From Camellia lanceoleosa (Eukaryota > Streptophyta > Magnoliopsida > Ericales > Theaceae): 64,000 nt of DNA. The translations under genes and the position numbers were made by a program. Location: contig CM045762.1 in NCBI GenBank assembly GCA_025200525.1, positions 26,874,600 to 26,938,599 of the forward strand. Reading direction: 5' to 3'. The notes beneath the pieces were generated by a model. It did not search any database, had not been told where the DNA came from, and worked only from the letters and a program-made list of their open reading frames with translations. Positions 1 through 10,893 of the stretch are shown here, piece by piece; positions within the stretch are counted from its first letter, which is position 1, and every line of letters starts with the position of its first letter.

Positions 1-499
1 CCGTACAACGATTTGTTACTTCTGAGCCCAATTCTCTTTTCGGCAATTTTGAAGCCATCTGGTGGGACATGTAGATCTCCTCTTCAAGATCTCCATGTAA
101 GAAGCGATTTGACGTCGAGTTAGGCGAGCTCGAGATCAAATCATGCAACCAAAGCTAAGGATGCGAATAGGCGTGTGCTTCTAGCGGTGAGAATACCTCA
201 TTGTAGTCTATTCCTTCCTTCTGAGCATAGCCTTTAGCTACCAATCTAGCTTTGAATCTGATGTTGTCGTTGCCTGGAATGCCTTCTTTCTTGGTGTAAA
301 CCCACTTACACCCAATTGCTTTCTTTCCCTGTGGAAGTTGCACCAACTCCCAAGTCTGGTTCTTGTGAAGTGAACCGATCTCTTCATCCATAGCCTCCTT
401 CCATTTGACACTTTCTGGATGCTGCACGACTTCTTTGAAAGTGCACGGAACATTGTCTTCAATGATTGGAAGTGCATAGGCTACCATATCGGTCATCAA
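1..499 (-). pseudogene. copia reverse transcriptase, N-terminal part, damaged
   Basis: Positions 499-155 encode the entry segment of copia RT (W-x-EAMDEEI, NQTWELV, then GCKWVYTKK and RLVAKGYAQKEGIDYNEVFSP). Right after this the usual segment before the first catalytic Asp is missing or scrambled: at 150-60 the text jumps to FLHGDLEEEIYM, which normally lies some 40 residues further on, in another frame. The catalytic YVDD box would lie left of the window. The frame breaks indicate a dead RT in this copy. Confidence 0.8.
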
Positions 500-2033
500 G
501 CGGGTTGCTTAGTAACCCTTTTACCTTTCCTGATTGCAATGGGTTCTGATTGTTGCGGAGCCTCTGGATCTTCATCTGAACTCTCTTCAGAGCTATCCTC
601 TGAGACTTCTTCAGGATGGTTGCTTGGCTGACTAGTCTTTGCTGGAGTCTCAAACTCCACCTGCACTGACTTCTTCAATGCTTCAACTTTCTGTTGAGGA
701 TCTGGTTGCTTCAACATTGCAGACTCATCAAAGGTAACGTCTCTTCTGATGAGAACTTTCTTTGATTCAGGGCACCACAGTCTGTATCCCTTAACACCGT
801 CACCGAAGCCCAAGAAGATGGCTTTCTTGGCTCTTGGATCCAACTTAGATTCTGTAACATGAAAATATGCTGGACATCCAAAGATACGTAACTGATCATA
901 ATCAGTAACTGGGACTCCTGACCATACCTCCATGGGAGTCTTCCCATTCGATCTTTGCGATGGGTAGTGTTGACTAGATGACGAGCATAGTTCAATGCCT
1001 CGCCCCAATACGCCTTGCTCCATCCAGTCTGTGACAGCATACACCGGACTTTCTCCACCAAAGTGCGGTTCATGCGTTCTACAACTCCATTCTGCGGTGT
1101 TCGAGGCGTGAAATGTCTCACTATCCTGCATTCGCAAACCTCAAAGAAGGGATCGATGTGTATTCTCCACCATTGTCGGATCGAGCTTCTTGATCCGTCT
1201 GCTCTGCAGGTCTCAATCATCTTCTTCCACGAAGAAAGATGTCTAAGACTTCATCTTTGTGCTTCATTGTATAAATCCAAACTCTTACGGAGAAATCATC
1301 AATGAGCGACACAAAGTAATGTTTACCTCCCAACGAAGCATTCTTGGAAGGTCCCCATACGTCGGTGTGGACGTAGTCTAGAATCCCTTTGGTACGGTGA
1401 ATTGCAGTACCAAACTTGATTCTTGTTTGCTTGCCCAATACACAATGCTCGCAGGACTCAAGCTTCCCCGTCTTGGCGCCTTTCAAGCCTTGCTTTACCA
1501 ACCCTTGTAAAGCCTTCTCCGACATGCCCTAGGCGCATGTGCCAAAGTTTGGAAGTGTCTGATGCATCATCTTCTGAGCTGGAACTGGTGGAGACAGCCA
1601 CTTTTCCTGTGACTGTAGAGCCATCTAGGAAATATAAATTTCCCTTTCGAGTACCCTTCATTGCAACCAATGCTCCTCGAACAACCTTGAGGACTCCACC
1701 TTCCATGGTTACTCTGTAACCTTTGGAGTCTAAAACTCCCACTGAGATGAGATTCTTGGTTAGATCTGGTACATACCGTACATCTTCAAGAATTCTGATT
1801 GTTCCATCATGGATCTTCAGTTTGATTGTTCCAATTCCCTTTGTCTGGAAAGCTTGGTCGTTGCCTATCAGCACAACTCCTCCATCGAACTCTCGTAAGC
1901 TCGAGAACCACTGCTTGTTCGGACACATATGGAATGAACACCCGGAATCGATAATCCATTCATCAGACTGGCCGTATGATGAAACTGTGAAGGCACCTCC
2001 TTCATCACTATCTCCATCTCGTGCAATATTCAC
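496..2033 (-). pseudogene. copia Pol: protease, GAG-pre-integrase and integrase, frameshifted
   Basis: Three overlapping open stretches in different frames (2033-1458, 1525-1217, 1220-496) form one damaged reading frame. The first holds the aspartic protease motif IIDSGCSFHM and then LWHMRLGHVGE, the GAG-pre-integrase segment. The second holds the integrase core start (YVHTDVWGPS and YFVSLIDDFS). The third continues the core (RTPQNGVVERMNRTL and a WGEAL segment), then the integrase C-terminus and an acidic Ser/Glu-rich linker to RT. At least two frameshifts (near 1500 and 1215) and a third near 1137-1000 prevent a single polyprotein. Confidence 0.85.
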
Positions 2034-2800
2034 CTTCTCTTCTGTCTTGTCTTTATTTGGACAATCTTTTGCCCAATGCCCTTTCTGGCGACAAGCGACA
2101 TTAAATCTTTTGCAAGACGTCTTTTGTCAAGCTTTCTGGATTTTGAGCGGGACTTTCCTCGCCCTGCATTTCTTCTGTTATTGGTTCTGCCTCTGACTGT
2201 CAATGCCTCGGATGTTGAGTCCCTGTTTGCAGACTTGTCTTTCCTTCTGAACTCATTGTTCACCAAGGCGTTTGCAACATCAATATACTTGATCTTCTCT
2301 TTACCGTACAGTAAAGTAGTAGTGAGATGATCATACGAGTCAGGCAAGGAATTTAACAATAACAGTGCTTTGTCTTCGTCACCAACGTGATCATCCAAAT
2401 TTTTCAAGTCCGTAATAATTTTGTTGAAGTTATTTAGGTGTTCGTTCATCGAAATACCTTTAATGTAGTCGAAACGAAACAACCTCTTCCTCAAGTAGAG
2501 CCGGTTCTCAATGCTCTTGGTCATGAACTTATCTTCCAGCGCCTTCCAAAACTTCTTCGCAATATCATATTCTGTGAAGGCGTACTTCTCCTCTTTCGCT
2601 AGGCAAAGTCGGATGGAACTGCAGGCCAGGAGATTCACCCTCTCCCATTCTATCTCGTCCAGGTCATCTGGTTTGTCTCCCAGAGTGAAGTGCAGGTTCA
2701 TCTGGACAAGCATATCCTTAACTTCGCATCTCCACATGCCGAAGTTCTTTGCTTCATCGAACTTCTCTACCTCGAACTTGGCATGGGACACGGGGCCCAA
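2030..2800 (-). CDS. copia Gag polyprotein
   Basis: An open frame of 256 codons starts at the ATG at 2800, just inside the leader. The N-terminal half (about residues 8-180) has the UBN2-type Gag pattern of plant copia elements: a KFDEAKNFGMW-like opening, a FWKALEDKF block, an LRKRLF block and an LLNSLPDSYD block. The C-terminal part is very basic (about 195-240), as in nucleocapsid. A zinc-knuckle remnant (Cys-x4-His-x4-Cys) can be read around 2050-2095 in a shifted frame, and its first Cys is missing. This suggests an indel near the Gag C-terminus. Gag would form the virus-like particle that packages the element RNA in the cytoplasm. Confidence 0.85.
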   Translation of the reverse strand: MGPVSHAKFEVEKFDEAKNFGMWRCEVKDMLVQMNLHFTLGDKPDDLDEIEWERVNLLACSSIRLCLAKEEKYAFTEYDIAKKFWKALEDKFMTKSIENRLYLRKRLFRFDYIKGISMNEHLNNFNKIITDLKNLDDHVGDEDKALLLLNSLPDSYDHLTTTLLYGKEKIKYIDVANALVNNEFRRKDKSANRDSTSEALTVRGRTNNRRNAGRGKSRSKSRKLDKRRLAKDLMSLVARKGIGQKIVQIKTRQKRR

Positions 2801-2877
2801 TGCCTAGAAGTACTATCTTGGTTGAATTACTTACGGACTCGGTTGATCTAGACTCGGTGGATTCGCCATTTTTAGAA

Positions 2878-3072
2878 ACTTCAATTCAAAAATTGACCGT
2901 CGGATGTGTCCTAATGCTCCAAATAGTTGGGAAGCACTATTGGATCGTCAAAAGCAGTTCAATGCCTCGATCAAGCCAAAATATTTTGAACACCTCGATT
3001 CAAAAACTAACCGTCGGATGTGTCGGAATATCCCAAATAGTTGGAAAACACTATTGGATCGTCAAAACGGAC
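2878..3072. repeat. tandem duplication in the copia leader
   Basis: Two units of about 112 bp share ACCGTCGGATGTGTC, then CCAAATAGTTGG and CACTATTGGATCGTCAAAA (first unit about 2878-2960, second about 2990-3072). They lie between the primer-binding site and gag, where packaging signals are expected. The rest of the leader to 3480 is GC-rich (GCGGCGGCGGC and similar). Confidence 0.7.
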
Positions 3073-3477
3073 TCGAATGGCTCGACCGCAAAAAAGTTTG
3101 CCGCAGTTCAGATCTACAGAATCTGGTGCGTTGAGATGCACCGGATAATTACTCCTATCAAAGGCTGGTCAACGGCTCGTTCAACGGCGCAGGTGGCGCG
3201 GTCAATGGAGGCTCAGCGGCCTTGGTCAACGGCGCGATAACGGTCAACTTGGCGGCGGCGGCAACGATCAGCTCGGCGGCGTGTGGGCGTGTTGCGCGGG
3301 GTCTTCACGCGCCAACTTCCAGGGGCGCGTGGGGGCGCGTGAAATGGCTTCTTGGCTCTGTTTTTGATGTTCCGGACTCCTCTCAGGGAGTTCTACCTAC
3401 TGGTATGCTCAAAAGTTGATTTCGAGCACTTCGAAATCTGGGCACTTTCGGGAAAAATTGAATTTTTCGCAACCCGA

Positions 3478-3489
3478 GCTCTGATACCA
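3478..3489 (-). other. primer-binding site, complementary to initiator Met tRNA
   Basis: The minus strand reads TGGTATCAGAGC two bases inside the LTR end. This is the usual plant initiator-Met-tRNA 3'-end complement that primes minus-strand DNA synthesis, and it fixes both the orientation and the LTR boundary. Confidence 0.9.
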
Positions 3490-3491
3490 AT

Positions 3492-3904
3492 TGATGCGGA
3501 TCCGGGGCACACCAGGGAACACAAACAAGCAATAGCACACAATATCTAACGTGGTTCGGCAAGTCGCCCTCGTCCACGGCGTGGATCACTATATTGAGAA
3601 AAATGGAACAATTACAAGCTCTCTCAGATGTAATTCTCTCTCACTGTTTTTCTCTCTATTGAACTCACTCTGCTGTGTTTTTCCCTCTGCCTCAACCTCT
3701 CTATATATACATATCAGAGGGAGGAGGTGATTGGCCATCACCTACTCCATTCCACTCTCTTGGCTAGTGCTGCACAAACGGTAAGTGGGATGGTTGGTGC
3801 TGCACTCATGGTAAGTGGGATGGTTGGTGCTGCACTCTCTCTGTTTGTGCTGCACTAATGTGAATCCACAGCCAATTTACAACAATATTATCTCATAACT
3901 ATCA
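3492..3904 (-). repeat. 5' LTR of the copia element (413 bp)
   Basis: On the plus strand the LTR starts TGATGCGG and ends AACTATCA, giving TG...CA ends with a 4-base inverted repeat (TGAT/ATCA). The inner edge is set by the primer-binding site two bases away. It contains a TATA-like GTATATATAG on the minus strand (3701-3710). An imperfect roughly 30-bp direct repeat (TGGTTGGTGCTGCACT plus GGTAAGTGGGA) lies at about 3765-3850 and could be enhancer-like. Confidence 0.8.
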
Positions 3905-6900
3905 CATAACTAAATTATTTTAATAATTTAATTTTGAATTGGCAACCGGTTACACCGGTTGCCAAACATAGAGCAAAGTAAATCAGGGTAGTCCAACGGT
4001 CCCAAGTCAGTTGGCCTCCCTCTCTTGCTCTAGACCCCGCTCTTGCTCTTCTCTTCTCCTCCCTCCTCTCTTCCACCATAGCCGAAGCTTCAGTGATTGC
4101 CAAAGACCACCAATCCCGTCGGCGTCGGGGCCACCGTTCTCTCAGTGTTGACATCTTTCTTCATAATCTCTCACTCTCTCGACGTCAAGAACTAGTTGCT
4201 TTCATTCTAATAGCTCAAGTTTGTTTCTAACTCTAAACTTCATTTACATTAGGGCTTTTGATTTGAAAACCCTAACCCTTATTGAATATCTGATATTAAG
4301 TTTGGTTCTCAATGAAAATTAACATCTATATCCAATAGCCGTGCCACTTTGATTTCAGAACTCTAACTGTGAAGAATGAATCTCTGATATTAATTTTTAT
4401 TTTATCAGCTTTTTCCTTTGAATCTCTCTTATTGTTTGTTCATCTATGAAGCACAAACACTTAAACTTAGCTCTTCTCCCATGTGTCTACATACAAACTT
4501 CTGTTTACTTTTCATAGCTTTTTTGCTGCTAATTAATGGGTGTAGATTTTTGGGATGGTAATTTCAGACGTTGCTTTGGAGTTTAGGAGCCACACTAATA
4601 TGTTTGCATTTTCCTTATATATATATATATATATTATATGCTATTTTTTCCCATTTTGATTGTATCGAACTTGATGTTGGCGAGGTCCTTTTGAAGCATG
4701 CTTTTTATTCTTATAGTAGAATTTAGGTGCAGTAAAATTTTGTATTTCATAATTACTGGCTTTGTAATTGATTTTGTTTTTTGTTGTGTGGTAAGACATT
4801 CTTTTTGTTTTTTAGGGGGAGAGGGTTAATGAAGTAGGATTCTTTTAGAACATGTTTTCATGTGTTTCTGGCTGATTCCACGATTTTTTTTTTTTTTTTT
4901 TTTTCTTGTGATTCTTGGTTTTGGCAGTCATCATCTCAATTGACCAATGCACAAGGTAAAATTTTCTGGATTGTTTATTTCATATTGTGATTGTTGGCAT
5001 AAGGAGATCAGAATCGTGGTAAATTGTTTTTTTTACTGTTATCTTAAGAGCAAATATTGTAATTAAAGTGCAAATATTTCTGGTTATCATTGATGTAAGG
5101 TGGATATAATTACATTTTAAATTATGGGTAGATTTATAGACAATTATAGTTGGCAAAACCCAATAGTGATTATTGACATTGAACAATTTACTGGAAATGA
5201 AATTTGTTAAATGCTGTGTGGTTGATGTTGCATTTGGCCCCAAAGCTCAAAATTTTTCAGTATCTATGTAACAGAATTTACGTTCCTTTTTGTAGCTGTA
5301 TTAGACAATCTTTCAGTTTGGCAGTGATGGTTTTTGTTTTATTGAAATTCTCTACAACTGCATCCATTTGTTAAAATCATTTTATAATGAAATTTAGTGA
5401 GCCAAGTATTGTGCAGTTGATGTCTAATCGATTGCATCCCTTTTAGGAAGTAACTCCGTGTATGTTGGAAATGTGATTTAGAAGAACTTAGAGTGGAATA
5501 TATTAGATTCAATATCTTTGTAGTTGCTTGATGCAAATCAAAATACAGATGATATCATATGTTTAGACATTTTATAAGATGTAACAATCAGTTTGTGTAG
5601 TTGTTTCGGATGGATAATCTCTATTATTTTAGCTTGGCTTTAGATGAATAGATATACATGCAAGGATTTTGAATTTATGGTCGTATGTTTCAGATGCCCC
5701 GTGTCTTTTTAATTAATGCTTATTTTTGTAAAATCTCATTTATCTAAAGCGGCAATAAGATCTGTTCGAGTAGGCCTAGAAATCAACCTAGTTGGTCACC
5801 AGGAGCCTCCACAATGGCATGAATTGTTACTTAGACATTAACAATTCTTGTCAAGTTATCAAGTCCAAAATCTATGATTGTTTCTTTGACATTATCAATT
5901 CTAGTGAAATTGGGTATGTTAGCTACCCTCAGTTCATTTTTCTCCTTCCAACAGGCTGGCTATTTTATCAGAGTCCTTCCCTGCTGGCTAGGTTTGAAGA
6001 GCCTTTGAGGTTCTCCAAGGAGTACATTGAACCTTCCTTCTTGTGAAATCCAGCTGCATAAAAAAGCAATTCCCTTCCTCAAGATCTCTGCAGCCCAAGC
6101 CATTTCAGAAGAGCACCTCCCTCCTCCAGATTCCTCCATCATCTCTCCCCGATCAAGGTATGGAACACCATCTCTCTCCTCTCCCCCTTTATGCAACCCA
6201 AAATACCCTTTATTTCCCTTTCTCTGTCTCCTCACCTCCCTAACCTGAAAAGTATTGAAAGATGATGAAGTGGAGAATCATCTGTGTAGGGGGTTGAATT
6301 TACTGTGGTGCTTGGACATTGATGGAACTCCTTCCCCATTCTGAGTTTCCCTTTTGACTTTCTCTGCATCTCCGTCACTCTGTACATGTCAAACCTATAC
6401 CTATCTACAACTCTCCCATCTCCTTGGCACAACCAAGAGCCCTCCCCTTCTTCAATTTCCCTAGTTTAAACTTTTTGGAAATAGATTCATGCCTACATTT
6501 TAATAGAATCCTGAACATCACAGAATGTCTGCATATCTCACTCCTTTGATCTTTGCATCAGTTAAGGCAAAAACCCCAAGCTATAGTCCAGATACAGTTT
6601 AGATTATATTAAGACTTTGCTCAGTGAAAGAAAGAAGTCACTGTTTTTATTTGACATATATATTCCTAGATCTTACATTTGTGCTATGAATGATGCCAGC
6701 TGAGGTGCACCAGAGTGCTGAAAACATGTGTTCTGCCCAATTTGTGAGTGAATCTTGATATAGCATAGCTTTCATAAGTTTGTGTTCAATGCTTAAGACA
6801 GACTTGAATAAGTTTGATTCGTTTTGGATAGCATTGCATTATTTGTGGCCATTGTTGATAAATTTTGGAAAAACATTCTAATATTGTCATTGTTAAGTTT

Positions 6901-7749
6901 AATTAGTCTTGGGTAGCATTGCATTATTTGTTGTTATTGTTATCCATTTTGGAAAAATATGCTAATATTGTCATTGTTGATATTGTATGCTCAAGATTGG
7001 TCCTTCTAATACCAACAGCTACAATCATCTAGGACTAGACAACTATAGACTCAATACAAATCAAAAAGAAAGGAACTATTACAATATTTAAACGAAAGAC
7101 AGCATTTTCCATTTGGAGATTTTCCACTTAGACTGGCGCAACAGTGCAGCCTGGTCTTTGTGTCTCCATCACTCACCGAAGCCTCCAGCTGGCTAGAACA
7201 AAGTTATTGTCCATGAGACTTCTTTCCCAACACAAATTAGAGTAACTTGGAAGTAACAATAGTACACATGTGAAACAAACAAATAAGCAACACCCATAAC
7301 ACATATTATAACAAAGTTGTTTAGGAGGGCTGAATCACTCAACCCACAATATTCACACTCCTCAACAAAGAATAACAGTGTTAGGGGCTTGGTTAAAATC
7401 GTGGTACAATGAGTGAGAAGAAAAAAAAACTACATCAACACTCCAGTAAGTTATAGATCCCCTCACTCAACCCTCACCAACAACATCCCCTGTCCAATAC
7501 CAGCAATTATATAAACCTGCAATAGCACACAAGAAAAAACAATTACATTAGCACTCAATTTCTGGCCGCCATCACTCAACCCACTTTTGGAGAACTCGCA
7601 ACTCTCATTTATGGGCTTCATCATTCTATACCTGCAAAATAGAGACACATTAACTAGAACAATCAAAACCATCTCACTATAGAAGCTTACCACACTCAAC
7701 CCTTAATAGATGCTCACCTTCACTCAACCCACAGAAGGTACCACTCCCC
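3905..7749. other. intergenic, no gene supported
   Basis: AT-rich DNA with no long open frame. A CT-rich block (4015-4075) followed by AACCCTAA telo-box-like repeats (about 4268-4280) looks like a promoter or leader, but I find no coding exon behind it. There is an (AT)n run at about 4615-4636 and a T-run at about 4885-4905. CACTCAACCC recurs at about 7337, 7462, 7572, 7692 and 7714. A 91-codon frame at 5960-6235 (minus) has no motif I recognise. Confidence 0.5.
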
Positions 7750-8253
7750 TCAATGTTTAAGGATAGTTGTAGGCAACCTCCACTCTTGAAGAAACCAGCT
7801 ATCAGTCCTAGACTGTTTGACATTTTTAAGGGCAAGAGCCCTATATCGGACCATACCAATAATGCTCTGCAAAATAACCTCTTCGGGTTTTCTCTCATTG
7901 CTAAATATTCTGCTATTTCTCTCCATCCAGATTTGGTACACAGTGCAACAGAAGCCAAGTCTCTTGATGATTGTAGCTAGAGATTTGCCCAAGCAATCTC
8001 TAGCCACAACCTCAATAAGACCCAACCAATTTGTGCTCTTCCAATTAGCATTGCACTTGGTGAGCACAGCAGTCCAAACATTAGAGGAGAAACGGCATTG
8101 GAAGAATAGGTGATCATGGTCCTCCCCATTAGCACCACACAAGGGATAGAGAGGGTTAGTATAATGGAAAAGAAACAAATTATTAGGCCTCAGTAATGGG
8201 TGAAGGTTTTGTCTACAACATGGTCTTTGGCATCTCTCATTTGGAGGAGACAT
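7750..8253 (-). pseudogene. LINE-type reverse transcriptase zinc-binding domain (zf-RVT) relic
   Basis: A 167-codon frame carries the plant zf-RVT pattern: C-x-L-CG-x3-ED-x-DHLFFQC-x-FS-x2-VW (about residues 38-60), then a QIWMERNSRIF-like segment (about 107-118) and a typical tail. This domain ends the ORF2 protein of plant non-LTR retrotransposons and RT-like host paralogues. No upstream RT or endonuclease frame is visible on the minus strand to the right, so this is a 5'-truncated fragment, which is usual for LINE insertions. Confidence 0.75.
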
Positions 8254-10750
8254 TTAAAATACAAGGTCAAAGGTGCTTCCGCCCCATCATTCTCATTGAA
8301 AACGTTATCAAAGAGATGATTCCTTCTTCTTTTTTTCTTTTTTCTTTTCTTTCTTTTTTACACAAAAACTTTAGTTGGTTATCAAAGAGACTACCCTTTA
8401 AGAACTTTAGTTGATTATTTTGAAACATGTAGTTAGGAAGAACAAGAAGTTGCAAAAGCCATTGCAAATTATTAGGCCCAAGCAATCTTAGATTATCATT
8501 TTGTTATATGCTTTTTAGTAAAATTTTCATTGCCATACAAAAGAAATTAAGGAGAGAATCTTATAATGGAAAATTCTGACTTGTGAATTCAAATCATAAT
8601 CTGAAATGCTACTTCTTGATGACAATTTTGATTGATGAAACTCAAGAGGGAGTAACATGCTAAAAAGTTGTGGAGGATGCTTCAAAGTTTAGGGGCTTCA
8701 AATCATAATCTCAAATGCTCCATTGGTTTTTGTTCACTATTTGATGAGAGATTAATCTATAAAGATGATCCAAAAGAAAGGCTTTTGCAGATTCCATAAC
8801 GTATAAGAGATTTACAAAAAAACACCATGAGACCCAAAACCAATTATTTATTTTGCGTAATAGATGCAGATTAAATTCTTGATGCAAATGGTAATATTCG
8901 TTTGGTTTATCCGTTTCTTTGTACTACCAACTGAATATTTGCTATTGAAGCTTGCAATTGATGTAATGCTACAAGTCACTATGTTATTTGTATGACTCTT
9001 AGTGCATCAAATCTTTAGTTAGTGTATCTATATTACTGAATACAACTGTATCAAATCATTCTCCCATTTTCTAATTTCTTGTATTTTGTATTCTAAAAAA
9101 CAAATTGCCTCCCTAAAGATTTAGAGTTTTCAAGTGCTTTATGTGATTCAGGCCATCCCCAAACCCATGCAGAGAATATAAAAAAAAATTAGCAAGATAA
9201 AATATGGGAAAGTGAACCACAACATAACTAAAACCAAAGCAAGTAAAACCAGTTAATAAAGATATTCAACCTTCTGACTGTACACCTAAAATGAGACTTA
9301 AAGCAGTAAAGGAACTATACATAACCATGAGATCGTTTTTTATTTTTTTCTACAATAGTCCCAAAAATAAAATAAAAAAACAATGCCATTTTTAGTATCA
9401 ATTTGTATGGTGCCAAAATATTTGGCTCCTTTTTGCGACAAAAAAATTTCCTTACTAAATTACAAATTTCATCTAAAAAAATTAACTTCTTTAGTCTGTT
9501 TATTATGGTAATGTGACCTAAGCTACTGGGGTATCATTTTTTGTTTATGATTAGAATTTTTTTTAGTGTCTTTCCTTTTTACATAGGAAACATAGTCTTT
9601 GTTAACTACATTATTATAAAACAAATCCATTCATGTGTGCATGTTGTGCATTTGATGAATGTACTGTAACTTTTAAAATTTTTGTTTGTTTGTTTTTTTT
9701 TTCCTAATCGAAGATATTATGAGTTTATTTTTCTTGTCTTTCTTCACAAGGAATTCTGATTGAAGCCTGATGGATAAACCGACTGATCCTCGAAAGCGTC
9801 CGATCACTCCATTCATTTTCTTTTGATATTTCGTTAATATCTATTTGTATGTAGTTATATATTTATTTATTTATTTATTTATTTATTTATTGCATGTACA
9901 TTCGACGTTATATTTTTAGATTTACATGCCCTTTAACCATGGGGAAAACCACTGGTTGTACTTGAACGTAAACATGGAAAAACGTGTTGCCTATCTATTC
10001 TACTCCAGCAGATGTATTGACACCGATGAGGATTGAAAAAATCAAGCTAGATTATTGGTAATAGAATAACCATTATGATACCAATTGTACCCACTTTTTC
10101 GTTTCTTAATCTATGTACCTTACTACCTACCACCAACAGCTACAATCATTGCTTTCAATATGCGCATGGAGAAGATTATGTTCAAGACGTTAGTTCGTTT
10201 GCATTTTAATGGTTGGAAGACTTGCCATGCCAACACAAGAGGTAATACACTACATTATCGTTCTTAATTTTTAAATAAGCATTAATGATATAATCTCTAA
10301 GTTCGTTGACTCTATTGTTACAACTACACTCATTCCTATAGCTAGGATTGTGGTCTTTTCGTCATCACATATATGCAAGGGAAACCTTTGCCTTTGGGTG
10401 TAATCAAGGTACTTACGTTTATACCCAACTATCCACTTATCAGTATCTTATGTTTTATGAAGTCTAATTTTATAATGTGAGATGTTTTTACGTACTCACT
10501 ACTTTTGGCATGTAGTTTGACTATTTGCATAGGGCTCGCTTGTTACTTGATCTTGTGATATACAAGCATAATTTAGCTAATATTGTTGCTAATATCGCGC
10601 AATATAAAGCGGGTGATGCTCTATTCTTTTTTATTTTTCATAAGTTCATACAATCAATGACGTTATCGCATTTCTTAAACTAGTGAACTTTGAGTTTATA
10701 ACTCAACCTTTGTTATAAAATTATATTCTCAAGTGTGCTATCTTGTGCAG
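8254..10750. other. intergenic, no gene supported
   Basis: AT-rich. It holds a (TTTA)n microsatellite at about 9861-9891. A 60-codon frame at 10085-10267 has no recognisable motif. A small part near 10320-10740 may belong to the thioredoxin relic that follows, but I see no WCGPC-type motif. Confidence 0.5.
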
Positions 10751-10893
10751 AACTTAGAGCTAGGGGTGAATTGAAACAGAAGTAGAGGCTATACGACTTT
10801 CGTGATCTTGAAAGAAGGAAAGATAGTGGATAAGATTGTGGGAGCGAACAAAGACGAGTTGCTACCATTGCCAAGCACGTCAATGCCGCCTAA
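10751..10893 (+). pseudogene. thioredoxin h-type, last-exon relic
   Basis: After a TTGTGCAG acceptor the sequence reads, across two single-base frame breaks, VEAI, TTFVILKEGKIVDKIVGAN, KDEL, then TIAKHVNAA and a stop (10891-10893). Plant thioredoxin h proteins end in this way: the cis-Pro PTF strand, LKEGK, the VGANKDEL helix and an IAKH C-terminus. Here the cis-Pro codon is changed (ATACGACTTTC in place of ATGCCNACNTTY). The WCGPC active site would be in earlier exons, which I do not find. It is either a decayed gene or a transposon-carried exon. Confidence 0.6.

Larger units (their letters stand above)
1..3904 (-). mobile_element. Ty1/copia LTR retrotransposon (Tork-like), 5' part, truncated by window edge
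   Basis: Read on the minus strand, the order is 5' LTR (3904-3492), primer-binding site, a repeat-containing leader, gag, protease, integrase and the start of reverse transcriptase. This is copia order, with integrase before RT. The rest of RT, RNase H and the 3' LTR lie left of position 1. The gag and integrase style resembles the Tnt1/Tork lineage; this is family knowledge and I made no tree. RT and integrase carry frameshifts, so this copy is probably dead. The base pairs just outside the LTR (CATAA, 3905-3909) are the expected target duplication, but the partner is outside the window. Confidence 0.93.

Noticed and set aside
5960..6235. A 91-codon minus-strand frame
   Set aside because: Gly/Glu/Arg-rich with no motif I can tie to a family, and it is surrounded by stops.
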